64,000 bases of DNA. Origin: Oceanobacillus sp. HTM 045. GTDB taxonomy: Bacteria > Pseudomonadota > Alphaproteobacteria > Rhodobacterales > Rhodobacteraceae. The notes under the pieces were generated by a model. The model did no database searches, was not told the origin of the DNA, and saw only the letters and a program-made list of their open reading frames with translations. The stretch's first letter is position 1. Every line of letters begins with the position of its first letter. The stretch is taken from assembly GCA_009733745.1 (NCBI GenBank), contig WNWL01000005.1, forward strand, positions 248,001 to 312,000, given 5' to 3'. A program made the translations under genes and the position numbers. This document shows positions 19,381 to 28,292 of this stretch, piece after piece.

Positions 19381-20571
19381 ATGAAAGACGCCACGCGCGC
19401 GGTCTCCGCCGGACGCCGCCCCTTCGACAATCACGGCGTGGTGAATCCGCCCGTCTATCATGCATCGACCGTGCTCTACCCGACCTTCGAGGCCCTGAAG
19501 GACAGCCGCAACATCGCCCCGGGCGACGGCGTGACCTACGGCGTGCACGGCACGCCGGGCACGTTCGCCTTCGAGGAGGCGGTGACGGCGCTCGAGGGGG
19601 GCTTCCGCACCCGGCTCTCGGTCAACGGGCTGATGGCCTGCACCGCGCCGCTGCTGGCCTTCCTCTCGTCGGGCGACCACCTGCTCATGGTCGACAGCGT
19701 CTACGGGCCGACGCGGAACTTCTGCCAGACCATGCTGAAGCGCATGGGCGTCGAGACCACCTTCTACGACCCGCTGGTCGGCGGCGCGATCCGCGACCTG
19801 ATCCTGCCCAACACGAAGGTCGTATTCCTGGAAAGCCCGGGCAGCTGGACTTTCGAGGTGCAGGACGTGCCGGCGATCTGCGAGGAGGCCAAGGCGCGCG
19901 GCTGCGTGACGATGATCGACAATTCCTGGGCCAGCCCGCTCTATTTCAAGCCGTTCGAGCATGGTGTCGACGTGTCGATCCAGGCGGCCACCAAGTACAT
20001 CGTTGGCCATTCCGACGCGCTGATGGGCGCCGTGACCTGCACCGAGGAGGTCTACCCGGTGCTGCGCGACGGGTGGCGCGACCTCGGCGTCGGCGCGGCG
20101 CCGGATGACGTGTACCTCGCCATGCGCGGTCTGCGCACGCTGCATGTGCGCCTCCCGAAGCACTGGGAGAACGGCCTCAAGGTCGCCGAGTGGCTGATGG
20201 AGCGCCCGGAGGTGCTGGAGGTGATCCACCCCGCCATGCCGGGCGATGCGGGCCACCCACTGTGGCAGCGCGATTTCCTCGGCGCGTCGTCGCTGTTCGG
20301 CTTCGTGCTGAAGCCGGAGTTCGCCAGCGACGCCTGCCAGACCGCGCTGCTCGACGAGCTTGAGCATTTCGGCATGGGCTATTCATGGGGCGGCTACGAG
20401 AGCCTGCTGATCCCGGTCTACCCGGAGCGGCTCCGCTCAGCGACCGACTGGCCGCGCGAGGGCCGCCCGAAGGGCCAGACCATGCGCATCCATGTCGGGC
20501 TGGAGGACACGGACGACCTGATCGCCGACCTCTCTGCCGGGTTCCGCCGGATGAACGCGGCGGCCGAATAG
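19381..20571 (+). CDS. metC: Cystathionine beta-lyase
   Basis: PLP enzyme that cleaves cystathionine to homocysteine, pyruvate and ammonia in methionine synthesis. The 396-aa protein shows the Cys/Met-metabolism fold: VYHASTVLYPTF, TYGVHGTPGTFAFEEAVTALEGG, the aspartate in VTMIDNSW (Asp180), and the PLP lysine in AATKYIVGHSD (Lys205). Length is normal. bzt-metC adjacency recurs in related bacteria as I recall it, which supports both assignments. A sulfhydrylase or gamma-lyase is less likely given the GTPGTFAFEE motif. Confidence 0.93.
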   Translation: MKDATRAVSAGRRPFDNHGVVNPPVYHASTVLYPTFEALKDSRNIAPGDGVTYGVHGTPGTFAFEEAVTALEGGFRTRLSVNGLMACTAPLLAFLSSGDHLLMVDSVYGPTRNFCQTMLKRMGVETTFYDPLVGGAIRDLILPNTKVVFLESPGSWTFEVQDVPAICEEAKARGCVTMIDNSWASPLYFKPFEHGVDVSIQAATKYIVGHSDALMGAVTCTEEVYPVLRDGWRDLGVGAAPDDVYLAMRGLRTLHVRLPKHWENGLKVAEWLMERPEVLEVIHPAMPGDAGHPLWQRDFLGASSLFGFVLKPEFASDACQTALLDELEHFGMGYSWGGYESLLIPVYPERLRSATDWPREGRPKGQTMRIHVGLEDTDDLIADLSAGFRRMNAAAE

Positions 20572-20631
20572 GGCGGTCCGGCGCGGTCTTAGGGTCAATT
20601 TAACTTAACCTGCGTATTCCCGGTGCCCGTC

Positions 20632-20649
20632 GCGGCCAAGCTTGGCCGC
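20632..20649. terminator. 18-bp perfect palindrome after metC
   Basis: GCGGCCAAGCTTGGCCGC reads the same on both strands. It may end metC transcription (only a weak pyrimidine run follows) or be a regulator site for the gene starting at 20675, which it precedes by 25 nt. Confidence 0.4.
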
Positions 20650-20674
20650 TCCCTTCCGGCAATCGGGGTAGGAC

Positions 20675-21916
20675 ATGGCAAGCCATGCCGAGCAGGCCTT
20701 CGCACAGGCGCTGCACGATATCGAACAGGCCCGGATGACCGGTGCGGCGGCGCTCAACCTGTCGCCGCTCCGGCTGGTGCATGACGGCATCGTCTTTCCC
20801 GGCAACGAGGTCTATCGCGGCCTCGACCGGATCCCGGAGGAGGCCGCGGGCATCGGCTCCGTGCGGATCCTCGACCTGTCGCGCACGCGGATCGCCGACC
20901 TCGACCCCGTCTCCGGCATGGCGGCGCTGGAGGACGTGCGCTTCGCCTTCACCGCGGCGACGGAGCGTGACGGGGAGCTAGGCCGAATCGCGTTGATGGA
21001 GGACGCGGCGGAGCGCCTGGAGGCGCTGCGGGCGCATCTCGCCGAGGTGCGGCGACGCTCCGAGCCCGCGCTTCCTGCCGCCGCAGCGGCACCGCTGGAC
21101 GCGGCCTTCGAGGGCGACCTGCTGACCGCGCGCCACGCCGCGCCGGAAGCCTTCGCCGAACCGGCGGCGGAGCGGCGGGCGCGGGAAGCCTGGGGGGCGC
21201 TCAGGGACTACCACGCCGACCTCTCCGGCCTGCTCGCGGGGCGCAACATGCCGAGCCTCGACCGGGCGCTCGCCGCGTTCGGCGGGGCGCTGGGGGCGGA
21301 CTACGCGGAGCTGAACGTCTTCGCGCTGGGCACCCACGGGCGGCGGATCGCCCGGATCGCCGAATCGGCCGACGAGGTCCTGCTGGAGGACGCCGCCGCC
21401 GACCTGCGCGAATTCGCCTCCGCGATCTCGCTCTATCTCGACCGGTTCGAGGAATGGCGGAGCTATCTCGGCGACGCCGCGGCGGCGCCCGGGGGCGCGG
21501 ACCTGAAGGCGGCGCGGGAGACGGCGGCGGAGCTGCTGGATGCGCTCTCGGTCGAGGCCTGGGTCGAGGTGGGGCTGCCGACCGAGCTGCGCCGCCTGGA
21601 CGAGGGGCTGGACGACGCGCCGGGCGACCCGGTGGTGGCGCACGGCTTCCTCGGCGGGCTGCGCAACGTGGTCTCGGCCATCGGCCGGAAGGTGCTCGAC
21701 GGCGTGCGGGCGGCGCGGCGGCTGCCGGGGCGGCTGGGCGCGGCGGTGGTCTCGGAGCTTCAGCGCAACATCGCCAGCCGCGCGGCCGGGGCGATCACCG
21801 CGGCCGCGCTGGGCTTCCTCGCCGCGCAGTCGCCGAAGCTGGCGGCGCTTGCGGAGCGACTGCCGGCGCAGTTCGGCTGGCTGCGCGACCTGCTCGCTTT
21901 CCTCGGCGTCGCCTGA
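20675..21916 (+). CDS. Unknown protein with LRR-like N-terminus
   Basis: 413 aa, not recognised. Residues about 25-95 resemble degenerate leucine-rich repeats (LNLSPLRLVHDGIVFPGNEVYRGLDRIPEEAAGIGSVRILDLSRTRIADLDPVSGMAALEDVRF). The middle (about 100-300) is Ala/Glu/Arg-rich and helical. The C-terminal ~75 residues (IASRAAGAITAAALGFLAAQ) include one possible membrane-associated helix. There is no signal peptide. AGGAC precedes the ATG. It ends 3 nt before the convergent thioesterase gene. Codon use looks like its neighbours, so there is no sign of recent transfer. Confidence 0.8.
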   Translation: MASHAEQAFAQALHDIEQARMTGAAALNLSPLRLVHDGIVFPGNEVYRGLDRIPEEAAGIGSVRILDLSRTRIADLDPVSGMAALEDVRFAFTAATERDGELGRIALMEDAAERLEALRAHLAEVRRRSEPALPAAAAAPLDAAFEGDLLTARHAAPEAFAEPAAERRAREAWGALRDYHADLSGLLAGRNMPSLDRALAAFGGALGADYAELNVFALGTHGRRIARIAESADEVLLEDAAADLREFASAISLYLDRFEEWRSYLGDAAAAPGGADLKAARETAAELLDALSVEAWVEVGLPTELRRLDEGLDDAPGDPVVAHGFLGGLRNVVSAIGRKVLDGVRAARRLPGRLGAAVVSELQRNIASRAAGAITAAALGFLAAQSPKLAALAERLPAQFGWLRDLLAFLGVA

Positions 21917-21919
21917 CTC

Positions 21920-22399
21920 TCAGAACTCGAAGACGTGGCAGGTGGTCGAGCCGGTGGCGTAGAGCTTGCCGTCGGCAACGCCGATCAACTCCCCGACCGC
22001 GACACCGGTGCGCCGCCCGACATGCTGGGTGGTGCCGACCGCGCGCAGCGGGCCGGTTTCCGCCAGCACCGGGCGGGTGACATTCACCTTGTATTCCAGC
22101 GTGGTATAGCCGCGCCCCTTCGGCAGCCTCGTCATCACCGCGCAGGCCATGCAGCTGTCGAGCATTGTGCCGAACCAGCCGCCATGCACCGCGCCGAGGG
22201 GGTTGTAGTGGCGGAAGAGCGGCGTGCCCTCGAACACCACGCGGCCCTCCTCCACCTCCACCACCCGGTAGTTCATCGGCTCGCAGATCGGCGGCGCGGG
22301 GAGGCGCCCCTCGAGGATGCCGGTCATGAACTCCAGGCCGCTCATCGACGCGAGGTCGGACGGCTTCAGCAGGTCTTCCGGGGTGGTGGCGAAGAACAT
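21920..22399 (-). CDS. PaaI-type hotdog thioesterase
   Basis: 159-aa single-domain acyl-CoA thioesterase of the 4HBT/PaaI family. The core HGGWFGTMLDS (72-82) holds the family H-G-G and the acidic residue on the central helix; LEYKVNVTRPV and TGSTTCHVFEF complete the hotdog strands. The substrate cannot be told. It is convergent with the unknown gene upstream and followed on the other side by tRNA-Ser. Confidence 0.88.
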   Translation of the reverse strand: MFFATTPEDLLKPSDLASMSGLEFMTGILEGRLPAPPICEPMNYRVVEVEEGRVVFEGTPLFRHYNPLGAVHGGWFGTMLDSCMACAVMTRLPKGRGYTTLEYKVNVTRPVLAETGPLRAVGTTQHVGRRTGVAVGELIGVADGKLYATGSTTCHVFEF

Positions 22400-22540
22400 G
22401 GGGCCTCGTCTGACGGCTGGGGCGGATCCGGGTCGGCGCGGGGGTCGCGGGCAGAGCTAGGCGGAAATGAAGGGATTGTCGAGATGCGGGCGGGGCAACT
22501 CCGGTTGACAGGCCGGGTGCGCCCACATAGACCCGCCTGC

Positions 22541-22631
22541 GGGCAGGTGGCCGAGTGGTCGAAGGCGCTCCCCTGCTAAGGGAGTAGGCCCCAAAAGGGT
22601 CTCGTGGGTTCGAATCCCATCCTGCCCGCCA
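22541..22631 (+). tRNA. tRNA-Ser(GCU)
   Basis: Class II tRNA. Acceptor GGGCAGG (22541-22547) pairs with CCTGCCC (22621-22627); anticodon stem CTCCC/GGGAG (22568-22572/22580-22584) frames the loop CTGCTAA with anticodon GCT at 22575-22577. There is a long variable arm (about 22585-22603), a T-loop TTCGAAT, discriminator G, and CCA encoded at 22629-22631. It decodes AGC/AGU serine codons. Confidence 0.97.
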
Positions 22632-22980
22632 CTTGCCCTCGCGAAAGCGTTCTCACGATCCGGCAGCGGCGGGATTTTTCCGTTGTTCTTGATGGGTACA
22701 TGAAAACTTAGGGAATAAATCCTGTCGTCAGGAGGTTGGGCCCTGATCAATCAGGGCAGATATTCTTGGCTTCTCCCATAACCGGGTTGTTCTAGGCGCG
22801 AACTCTACACTCAGTATAACCGTGCAAGGAAAATCCAAGGGGCACGGATGGCGCAGACCCGGGGGGAGGGTAGGCCAACTCCGGATGCCACGGCCTCCCT
22901 TTCCGCACCCGGATGGACAGCTGTCCGGTCCTTCCACGTCTACGGCGGATCACCAGTCCGTGCCGACCCTGGCCTACCAC
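22632..22980. other. Non-coding gap after tRNA-Ser
   Basis: 349 nt without a credible gene and, over about 22670-22830, clearly lower in GC than the surroundings. It holds an 18-bp palindrome (GCCCTGAT, CA, ATCAGGGC; 22740-22757). tRNA 3' ends are common integration sites, but I see no integrase and no second copy of the tRNA end, so this is at most an old scar. Confidence 0.5.
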
Positions 22981-23907
22981 TCAGCTTTGCCCCTCGGAGA
23001 ACGCCGCCGACATCTCCGACCGAACCGCCTGCAGGATGGGGCGGTTCTCGCTCTGGCGGTGACAGGCGACGAGGACGCGTTGTTCGGCCAGGTCGTCGCT
23101 GATAGGCACGTTGATCACCCGCTTGCCGTCCGAGGCGGTGGCAGTGGGAGGCACCGTGTGGGTGAGTGCGACGCCGAAGCCGTTGGCGACCAGCGACCGC
23201 TGCAGCTCGATGTTGCGCACCCGGGCGACGATCACCGGTACGGCGGCGCTGGCGCTGAGGAGGCCCATGACGTACTGCGCGCTCAGGGGCTGATCGAGCA
23301 GGATCAGGTTCTCGCCGTCCAGTTCCACGAGACCGACAAATCGACGCTTGGCAAACGGGTGTCCCTCCGGGCAAAGGATCTGCGGCTGGAGCGAGTAGAG
23401 GGTCGAACCCGTGAGGTCGCCTCCGAGGCCGAGGTCATAGGTGATCGCGAGATCCGCCCGCCCCTGCGAGAGCGCGCTCACGGCCCCTTCGAGGTCGACC
23501 TCGAAGAACCGGATGGAAACATCGGGCAGCCTCCTCTGCAGCCATCGCAGGAGTCTCGGCAGGACGAAGGGCGCGATTCCCTCGTAGCAGCAGAGCGACA
23601 CATCGCCCGCGATCTTCGCGTCGGGTGTCGCAAGGGCGGCGACGGTCTGCGCCTGGTCGCAGAGGAGCCGCGCCTCCGCCATCACCTTGATCCCGAAGGG
23701 CGTGAGCGTGACCCCCTGTGTCGGTTGCCGGGTGAAGAGCGGCATCCCGTAGTGCCGCTCCAGGGCTGCGATCGCCGCCGAGACCGAGGGCTGCGATACG
23801 TTCAGCCAGCGGGCCGCCGCGGAGACGCTGCCATGGTCGGCGGCGGCGAGCACGTAGGCGATCTGCCGGAGCGTCAGGGATCGGAATTTCTGATATTGGA
23901 TATCCAT
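22981..23907 (-). CDS. LysR-family regulator
   Basis: 308-aa LysR-type transcription factor. The N-terminal winged helix-turn-helix is at about 8-68 (LTLRQIAYVLAAADHGSVSAAARWLNVSQPSVSAAIAALERHYG), followed by an effector domain with CCYEGIAPFVLPRLLRWLQ. ATG 23907 is preceded by AGGAAAA about 11 nt upstream. It is divergent from the PhyH-type oxygenase at 24022, its most likely target. The 5' end overlaps an inverted repeat (23902-23930), suggesting autoregulation. Confidence 0.92.
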   Translation of the reverse strand: MDIQYQKFRSLTLRQIAYVLAAADHGSVSAAARWLNVSQPSVSAAIAALERHYGMPLFTRQPTQGVTLTPFGIKVMAEARLLCDQAQTVAALATPDAKIAGDVSLCCYEGIAPFVLPRLLRWLQRRLPDVSIRFFEVDLEGAVSALSQGRADLAITYDLGLGGDLTGSTLYSLQPQILCPEGHPFAKRRFVGLVELDGENLILLDQPLSAQYVMGLLSASAAVPVIVARVRNIELQRSLVANGFGVALTHTVPPTATASDGKRVINVPISDDLAEQRVLVACHRQSENRPILQAVRSEMSAAFSEGQS

Positions 23908-23930
23908 TAATATTATTTTCCTGAATGGAT
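23902..23930. promoter_or_regulatory. Inverted repeat at LysR start
   Basis: ATCCATT (23902-23908) and AATGGAT (23924-23930) form perfect 7-bp arms around an AT-rich 15-nt core. The position over the start of the LysR gene in the divergent gap fits an autoregulatory site. Confidence 0.4.
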
Positions 23931-24021
23931 CCGCGCCTGTAAAGCAAAAGGAACAGGCCGGAGACGTCGCCGCTATCGCACGGTCTGGCCAAACGCCCCG
24001 ACCCAGCGCAAGGAGAGAGCC

Positions 24022-24825
24022 ATGACCCGCCTTCTCGACGAACAGACCATCCGCGACTTCCGCGACAAGGGCGTGACCGTGCTGCGCGGCGTGTTCTCCG
24101 ACTGGGTCGACACGCTGCGGGCGGGTGTCGATGCGAACATGGCGGACCCTGACCCGACCGCCCGGATCTACAAGGGCGAGAAGGGGGGCGGCCGGTTCTT
24201 CGTGGATTACTGCAACTGGGCCCGGATCTCCGAGTACCGCGACTTCATCTTCAACTCCCCGGCCGCGCGCGTCGCTTCCGAGCTGATGGACAGCAGGTCG
24301 GTCCAGCTTTTCCACGAGCATGTGCTGGTGAAGGAGGCCGAGGCCGGCGTGCCGACGCCCTGGCATCAGGACGCGCCCTATTACTGCGTCGACTGTCCCG
24401 GCACGATCAGCCTCTGGATCCCGCTCGACGAGGTGCCGCGCGAGACCACGCTGGAATTTGTCGCGGGCTCGCATCTCTGGGGCAAGTCCTACCGCCCGCA
24501 GCGCTTCGATGGCTCGGCGCTGAACGAGAACGACGGGCTGGAGGAAATCCCGGACATCAACGGCAACCGCGACGATTACGAGATCGTCGGCTGGGCGGTG
24601 AGCCCCGGCGATGCGATTGCCTTCGACTACCGCACCATCCACGGCGCGCCCGCGAACAGCAGCCGCACCAGCCAGCGCCGGGCCTTCTCGCTGCGCCTGC
24701 TCGGCGACGACGCGAAATTCGTGCGGCGCGAGGGCATCGTGACCTCTCCGCCTTTCAAACAGGTCACGCTCGAGAATGGCTCGCCGCTGGTGGCCGAGGA
24801 ATTCCCGGTGCTTCTCGGGGCCTGA
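24022..24825 (+). CDS. Phytanoyl-CoA dioxygenase family enzyme
   Basis: 267-aa Fe(II)/2-oxoglutarate oxygenase of the PhyH family. The iron triad is visible as H115-x-D117 in PWHQDAPYY and H207 in TIHGAP; Arg219/220 after it can bind 2-oxoglutarate. Bacterial members hydroxylate or demethylate small molecules, and ectoine hydroxylase is one branch; this sequence lacks enough identifiers to name a substrate. AAGGAGAG precedes the ATG. Divergent from the LysR gene. Confidence 0.87.
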   Translation: MTRLLDEQTIRDFRDKGVTVLRGVFSDWVDTLRAGVDANMADPDPTARIYKGEKGGGRFFVDYCNWARISEYRDFIFNSPAARVASELMDSRSVQLFHEHVLVKEAEAGVPTPWHQDAPYYCVDCPGTISLWIPLDEVPRETTLEFVAGSHLWGKSYRPQRFDGSALNENDGLEEIPDINGNRDDYEIVGWAVSPGDAIAFDYRTIHGAPANSSRTSQRRAFSLRLLGDDAKFVRREGIVTSPPFKQVTLENGSPLVAEEFPVLLGA

Positions 24826-25132
24826 CCTCCTCCTTGGCCTTCGGGATACAGAGCGAGGAACGGGGCGCGCCGATCGCAAAGACGATCCGTTTCTGTACCG
24901 ATTCCGGCGGGCGGCGCGCACGGGCTCAAAGGCGACAGCAGGGTGGGAAAACGCGCCGGCGATGACCCGCTGAGCGGGCCGGAAGGGGAGATAAACGCGC
25001 AGCGAAATGCGGGCATTCCTTCACCTGTAATCACGTTGCTATCGGTAGCAGGTCACTTCGGTGACGTCCGTCTGCGCGGCCCACTCCGACAGGGAAGGCC
25101 CATGCGGCGGCGCACCGATGCAATTGGCGGCG
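24826..25132. other. Convergent gap, one tetraloop hairpin
   Basis: 307 nt between convergent genes. The only feature I can support is a small hairpin GTCAC-TTCG-GTGAC (25052-25065) with a stable UUCG-type loop. No reading frame here looks coding, and the gap does not match the repeat found in other convergent gaps. Confidence 0.4.
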
Positions 25133-26023
25133 CTACAGAACCCGCTTGAGGAAACCAATCTGAGCCTCCAGCGCGGCGGTGAAGCTTGGGCTGCCTTCCC
25201 AGAGGAGGCCGAAATGGCCGCCGTCGATGATCACCTTTTCCTTCGGCCCCGGGATCCGGTCGAATACCGCGTCCTGAAGTTCGGGGTTGCAGTGGATCAT
25301 CTCGTCATCGCGCCCGATCATCATCTGCACGGGCATGTCGAGCCGCGGTGCGGTCACCAGCGGCGAACAGGGCACTGGCGTCTTCGGGATGACGCGCGTC
25401 GCCCAATTTTGCCAGCCGGAGCCGTGCCGGCCGCCATGTTCGAAGAACCAGCGGAATGCCTGCGGCGGGGTGAGCAGCGAGGGTGCGTTGATTTGGTCGA
25501 GCGAGACGACGGGTAGTGGTCCGGCGGTGTCGTCGGGGCCGCCGCTTGTGTCTCCGGTCTCGTAGATGCCGCGCAGGGTTTCGAACGCGTCGCCGTCGAT
25601 CGGGCCGTCCGGGAAAGTGGCGCCGCAGACGGGGATCTGGGCGACGATGGCGCGGATGTCGTCGATGAGCGCGCCGGCCACCAGCGCGAGGCCGGCGGAG
25701 TAGCTGTCGCCCCACAGCGCGATCCGCGCTCCCGGGCGTGACGTCCGCAGGAAACGCACCGCGTCGCGGTAGCCGCGGGCCTGGACCCAGGGGTTGATCT
25801 CCTGCCGCGGTTCGCCGCCGCTGATGCCGAAATTGCGGTGATCGTAGAGCAAGACGTCGAACCCGGCATCGTGGATCGCCTCGGCGTAAACATCTGTAAT
25901 CATTGTAATTGTTGCGCTGGTGCCGTGGGTCATCACCACCGTGGCGCGGTCGGGGCCGGGGGTGGTGTAGTGCCTGCCGCGGAGGAGGGCGCCCTCGGAG
26001 GGGAACTCGACGAACCGGTACAT
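25133..26023 (-). CDS. Alpha/beta hydrolase
   Basis: 296-aa alpha/beta hydrolase. The oxyanion region is VVMTHGTSAT, the nucleophile is Ser107 in LWGDSYSAG (GxSxS rather than the classic GxSxG), the acid is probably in MIGRDDEMI and the His is in IIDGGHFGLL near residue 277. It resembles dienelactone-hydrolase-like or peptidase-like hydrolases; the substrate is unknown. AAGGAGG precedes ATG 26023, which rules out a longer in-frame opening that starts inside the BCCT region. Confidence 0.87.
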   Translation of the reverse strand: MYRFVEFPSEGALLRGRHYTTPGPDRATVVMTHGTSATITMITDVYAEAIHDAGFDVLLYDHRNFGISGGEPRQEINPWVQARGYRDAVRFLRTSRPGARIALWGDSYSAGLALVAGALIDDIRAIVAQIPVCGATFPDGPIDGDAFETLRGIYETGDTSGGPDDTAGPLPVVSLDQINAPSLLTPPQAFRWFFEHGGRHGSGWQNWATRVIPKTPVPCSPLVTAPRLDMPVQMMIGRDDEMIHCNPELQDAVFDRIPGPKEKVIIDGGHFGLLWEGSPSFTAALEAQIGFLKRVL

Positions 26024-26303
26024 GGGAGCCTCCTTCAGCCGTTGACGGAAGCAGTGGACACGCATGGCGGGGTGCGCGCATGAGGCAATCGTCCCGCTCG
26101 CACCGGAAAAGCCGGCATTTGCGTGGGACAATGGGCCCAGAAGGCCCGTTGGAGCCGTTTCAATCGGCCTGGCGCGGCTTCCGGGCCAAGCTTTCGAGCG
26201 CGCCGTCTGCCCGGAATTGTCACCTCCCCGTGCAGGCAGTTCACCGGCGGCGGGTGTCGCGGGCGGGGACGGATGTCCGGTGTCGTCTCTCCGCGACACG
26301 CGG

Positions 26304-26343
26304 TCCCGAAAGGCGCAGCATGTCACCGCCACGGGTGAAACGG
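26304..26343 (+). repeat. 40-bp dispersed repeat, copy a
   Basis: Matches 47686-47725 at 35 of 40 positions without gaps, including an identical 21-nt block (26323-26343). The core contains TCACC/GGTGA inverted arms around GCCACG. Both copies lie upstream of genes, in gaps. Confidence 0.65.
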
Positions 26344-26348
26344 CGGTT

Positions 26349-26372
26349 CGTGGGGTACCTGGATACCCCACG
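26349..26372. promoter_or_regulatory. 9-bp inverted repeat upstream of BCCT gene
   Basis: CGTGGGGTA (26349-26357) and TACCCCACG (26364-26372) pair perfectly across a 6-nt loop, about 320 nt before the BCCT start. No T-run follows, so an operator or RNA structure is likelier than a terminator. Confidence 0.45.
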
Positions 26373-26690
26373 CGGCAGCGCCGGATCTCGGCGGTTCCTC
26401 GCGGCGAGGGGCAGCAGTCCGGCGGCAATGTCGTGGGACAAAAAACTCCGGCCGTGTCGGTGCGGCGGCGGAATGTGTCGGGTTCCTTGCGTTGGGGAAG
26501 GCGTGCCGGGCGCAGGCTGTCGCGAAGGGCTCGCACCGGCGCGAACCGGTGGCGGCGGGTGCTGCCCGCCGGGGCCCTTGCACCCTTAGGGTGAGGGGTG
26601 CGTTTGTGTCTCACCCGAGATTGTGCGACGGTGCAAAGGTTAACGAAAAGAACGAACACAAGACGACAACGACAACAGGGGGGAAGCCGG

Positions 26691-28292
26691 ATGGCCGAAG
26701 CGGACAAGAAGGTCAGCATCAACACGGTATTCGTCGTGTCGATGGCGTGCTGCGCGGGGATCGGCATCTGGGGGATCGTGAACCCCGACAGCATGACGGG
26801 CACGATGCTCGGCTTCACCAACTACATGCTGACCGGCATCTCCTGGGCCTGGCTCTCGATCTGCACGGCCTTCCTGATCGTCTCGCTCTACATGGCGTTC
26901 GGGCCCTACGGCGACGTGCGGCTGGGGGCGGACGACGAGGAGCCGGAGTTTTCCACCGCCTCGTGGATCGCGATGCTGTTCGCGGGCGGCATGGGCTCGG
27001 GCCTGCTGCTCTGGGGGCCGGCGGAGCCGATGTATCACTGGCAGGGCCCGCCGGGCGCGGAGGGCGGCACGGCCGCCGCCGCGCGGCAGGCGCTGGTGAT
27101 CACCAACCTGCACTGGGGCTTCCACGCCTGGGCGATCTACGCGGTCTGCGCGCTGGTGATCGCCTATTTCACCTTCCGCCGGAACCAGCCGTCGATGGTC
27201 TCGACGCCGATAAAGGCGCTGTTCGGAGACGGGCCGACCGGCGAGAGCGCGGGCAAGGCCGCGGACATCCTCGCCGTGCTCTCGGTGGTGTTCGGCCTCG
27301 CGGGGAGCCTCGCGATGGGCACGCTGGCGGTGCGCTCCGGCTCGTACTACGCCTTCGGGACGGACGAGAGCGTGAACACGGCGCTGATCATCCTCGGCAT
27401 CCTGTTCGTCTGCTACATGCTCTCGGCCACGACCGGCGTGGACAAGGGGATCAAGATCCTCTCGAACCTGAACATGGTCATAGCCATCGGCATCATGCTG
27501 CTGGTGCTGTTCGCGGGGCCGACGCGCTTCCTGTTCGAGACCTTCATCGACAGTATCGGCGAATATTTCGCCGGCATCTTCACCATGTCCTTCCGGCTGT
27601 TCCCCTACGAGGATCTCGGCGGGTGGAGCGCGGGCTGGACGCTGACCTACCTGATCTGGTGGATCGCCTGGGGGCCGTTCATCGGCATCTTCGTCGCCCG
27701 GATCTCGCGGGGCCGGACGATCCGCGAGTTCTGCTTCGGCGTGGTGTTCGTGCCGACGCTGTTCTCGATGCTCTGGTTCGCCGTGTTCGGCGGCGCCGGC
27801 TTCTACATCGAGATGTACGGCGGCGGCGGGCTGAAGGAGATCGTGTTCGAGGACGCGACCAAGGCGCTGTTCGCCTTCCTCGAATACTTCCCGGCCTCGG
27901 AGGTCCTGAACGCCTGCGCCGTGGCGCTGATGTTCATCTTCCTCGTGACCTCGGCGGACTCGGGCACCTTCGTGCTGTCGATGATGACCACCAACGGCAA
28001 CCTGAACCCGCCGGTGGCGCAGAAGATGGTCTGGGGCACGCTGATCGCGGCGCTGACCACGGGCACGCTGATCGCCGAGTCGGTTCCGGTGGCGAAGGCG
28101 ATGGCGATCACCGGGGCGATCCCGTTCACGGTGATCGTGCTGTTGCAGCTCGTCAGCTTCTTCCGCGAGATCCGCCACGAGCGGCCGGACCGGCTGAAGC
28201 CGATCGAGGCGCGCGGCGAGGCGATCGGCGGGGGGGCACCACCTGCTGCGCCTGCCGCCCCGGCGGCACCGGCAGGGGAGGGCCAGTCATGA
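26691..28292 (+). CDS. BCCT-family osmolyte transporter
   Basis: 533-aa secondary transporter of the betaine/choline/carnitine family, sodium- or proton-coupled. Diagnostic stretches are GGMGSGLLLWGPAEPMYHW (99-117, the Gly-rich substrate segment) and WTLTYLIWWIAWGPFIGIFVARISRGRTIREF (316-347). About 12 helices can be traced. The short tail is Ala/Pro-rich, not a long osmosensing domain. Candidate substrates are glycine betaine, choline or DMSP. ATG 26691 has GGGGGGAAG before it; a longer frame from 26598 lacks support. The stop overlaps the start of a binding-protein gene, which is unusual for this family. Confidence 0.93.
   Translation: MAEADKKVSINTVFVVSMACCAGIGIWGIVNPDSMTGTMLGFTNYMLTGISWAWLSICTAFLIVSLYMAFGPYGDVRLGADDEEPEFSTASWIAMLFAGGMGSGLLLWGPAEPMYHWQGPPGAEGGTAAAARQALVITNLHWGFHAWAIYAVCALVIAYFTFRRNQPSMVSTPIKALFGDGPTGESAGKAADILAVLSVVFGLAGSLAMGTLAVRSGSYYAFGTDESVNTALIILGILFVCYMLSATTGVDKGIKILSNLNMVIAIGIMLLVLFAGPTRFLFETFIDSIGEYFAGIFTMSFRLFPYEDLGGWSAGWTLTYLIWWIAWGPFIGIFVARISRGRTIREFCFGVVFVPTLFSMLWFAVFGGAGFYIEMYGGGGLKEIVFEDATKALFAFLEYFPASEVLNACAVALMFIFLVTSADSGTFVLSMMTTNGNLNPPVAQKMVWGTLIAALTTGTLIAESVPVAKAMAITGAIPFTVIVLLQLVSFFREIRHERPDRLKPIEARGEAIGGGAPPAAPAAPAAPAGEGQS

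Larger units (their letters stand above)
26024..26690. other. 667-nt structured gap before BCCT operon
   Basis: Longest gene-free stretch in the window, between the divergent hydrolase and BCCT genes. It contains a 40-bp dispersed repeat (26304-26343), a 9-bp-stem hairpin (26349-26372), a CGGCGGG/CCCGCCG hairpin (about 26552-26570) and a CACCC-TTA-GGGTG palindrome (about 26581-26593). Both divergent promoters must lie here, but I cannot place them. The density of hairpins suggests a regulated leader or a small RNA. Confidence 0.5.

Noticed and set aside
22457-22750. 97-aa minus-strand frame with GGQDGIRTHE
   Set aside because: It is the antisense of tRNA-Ser; this peptide is a well-known annotation artefact.
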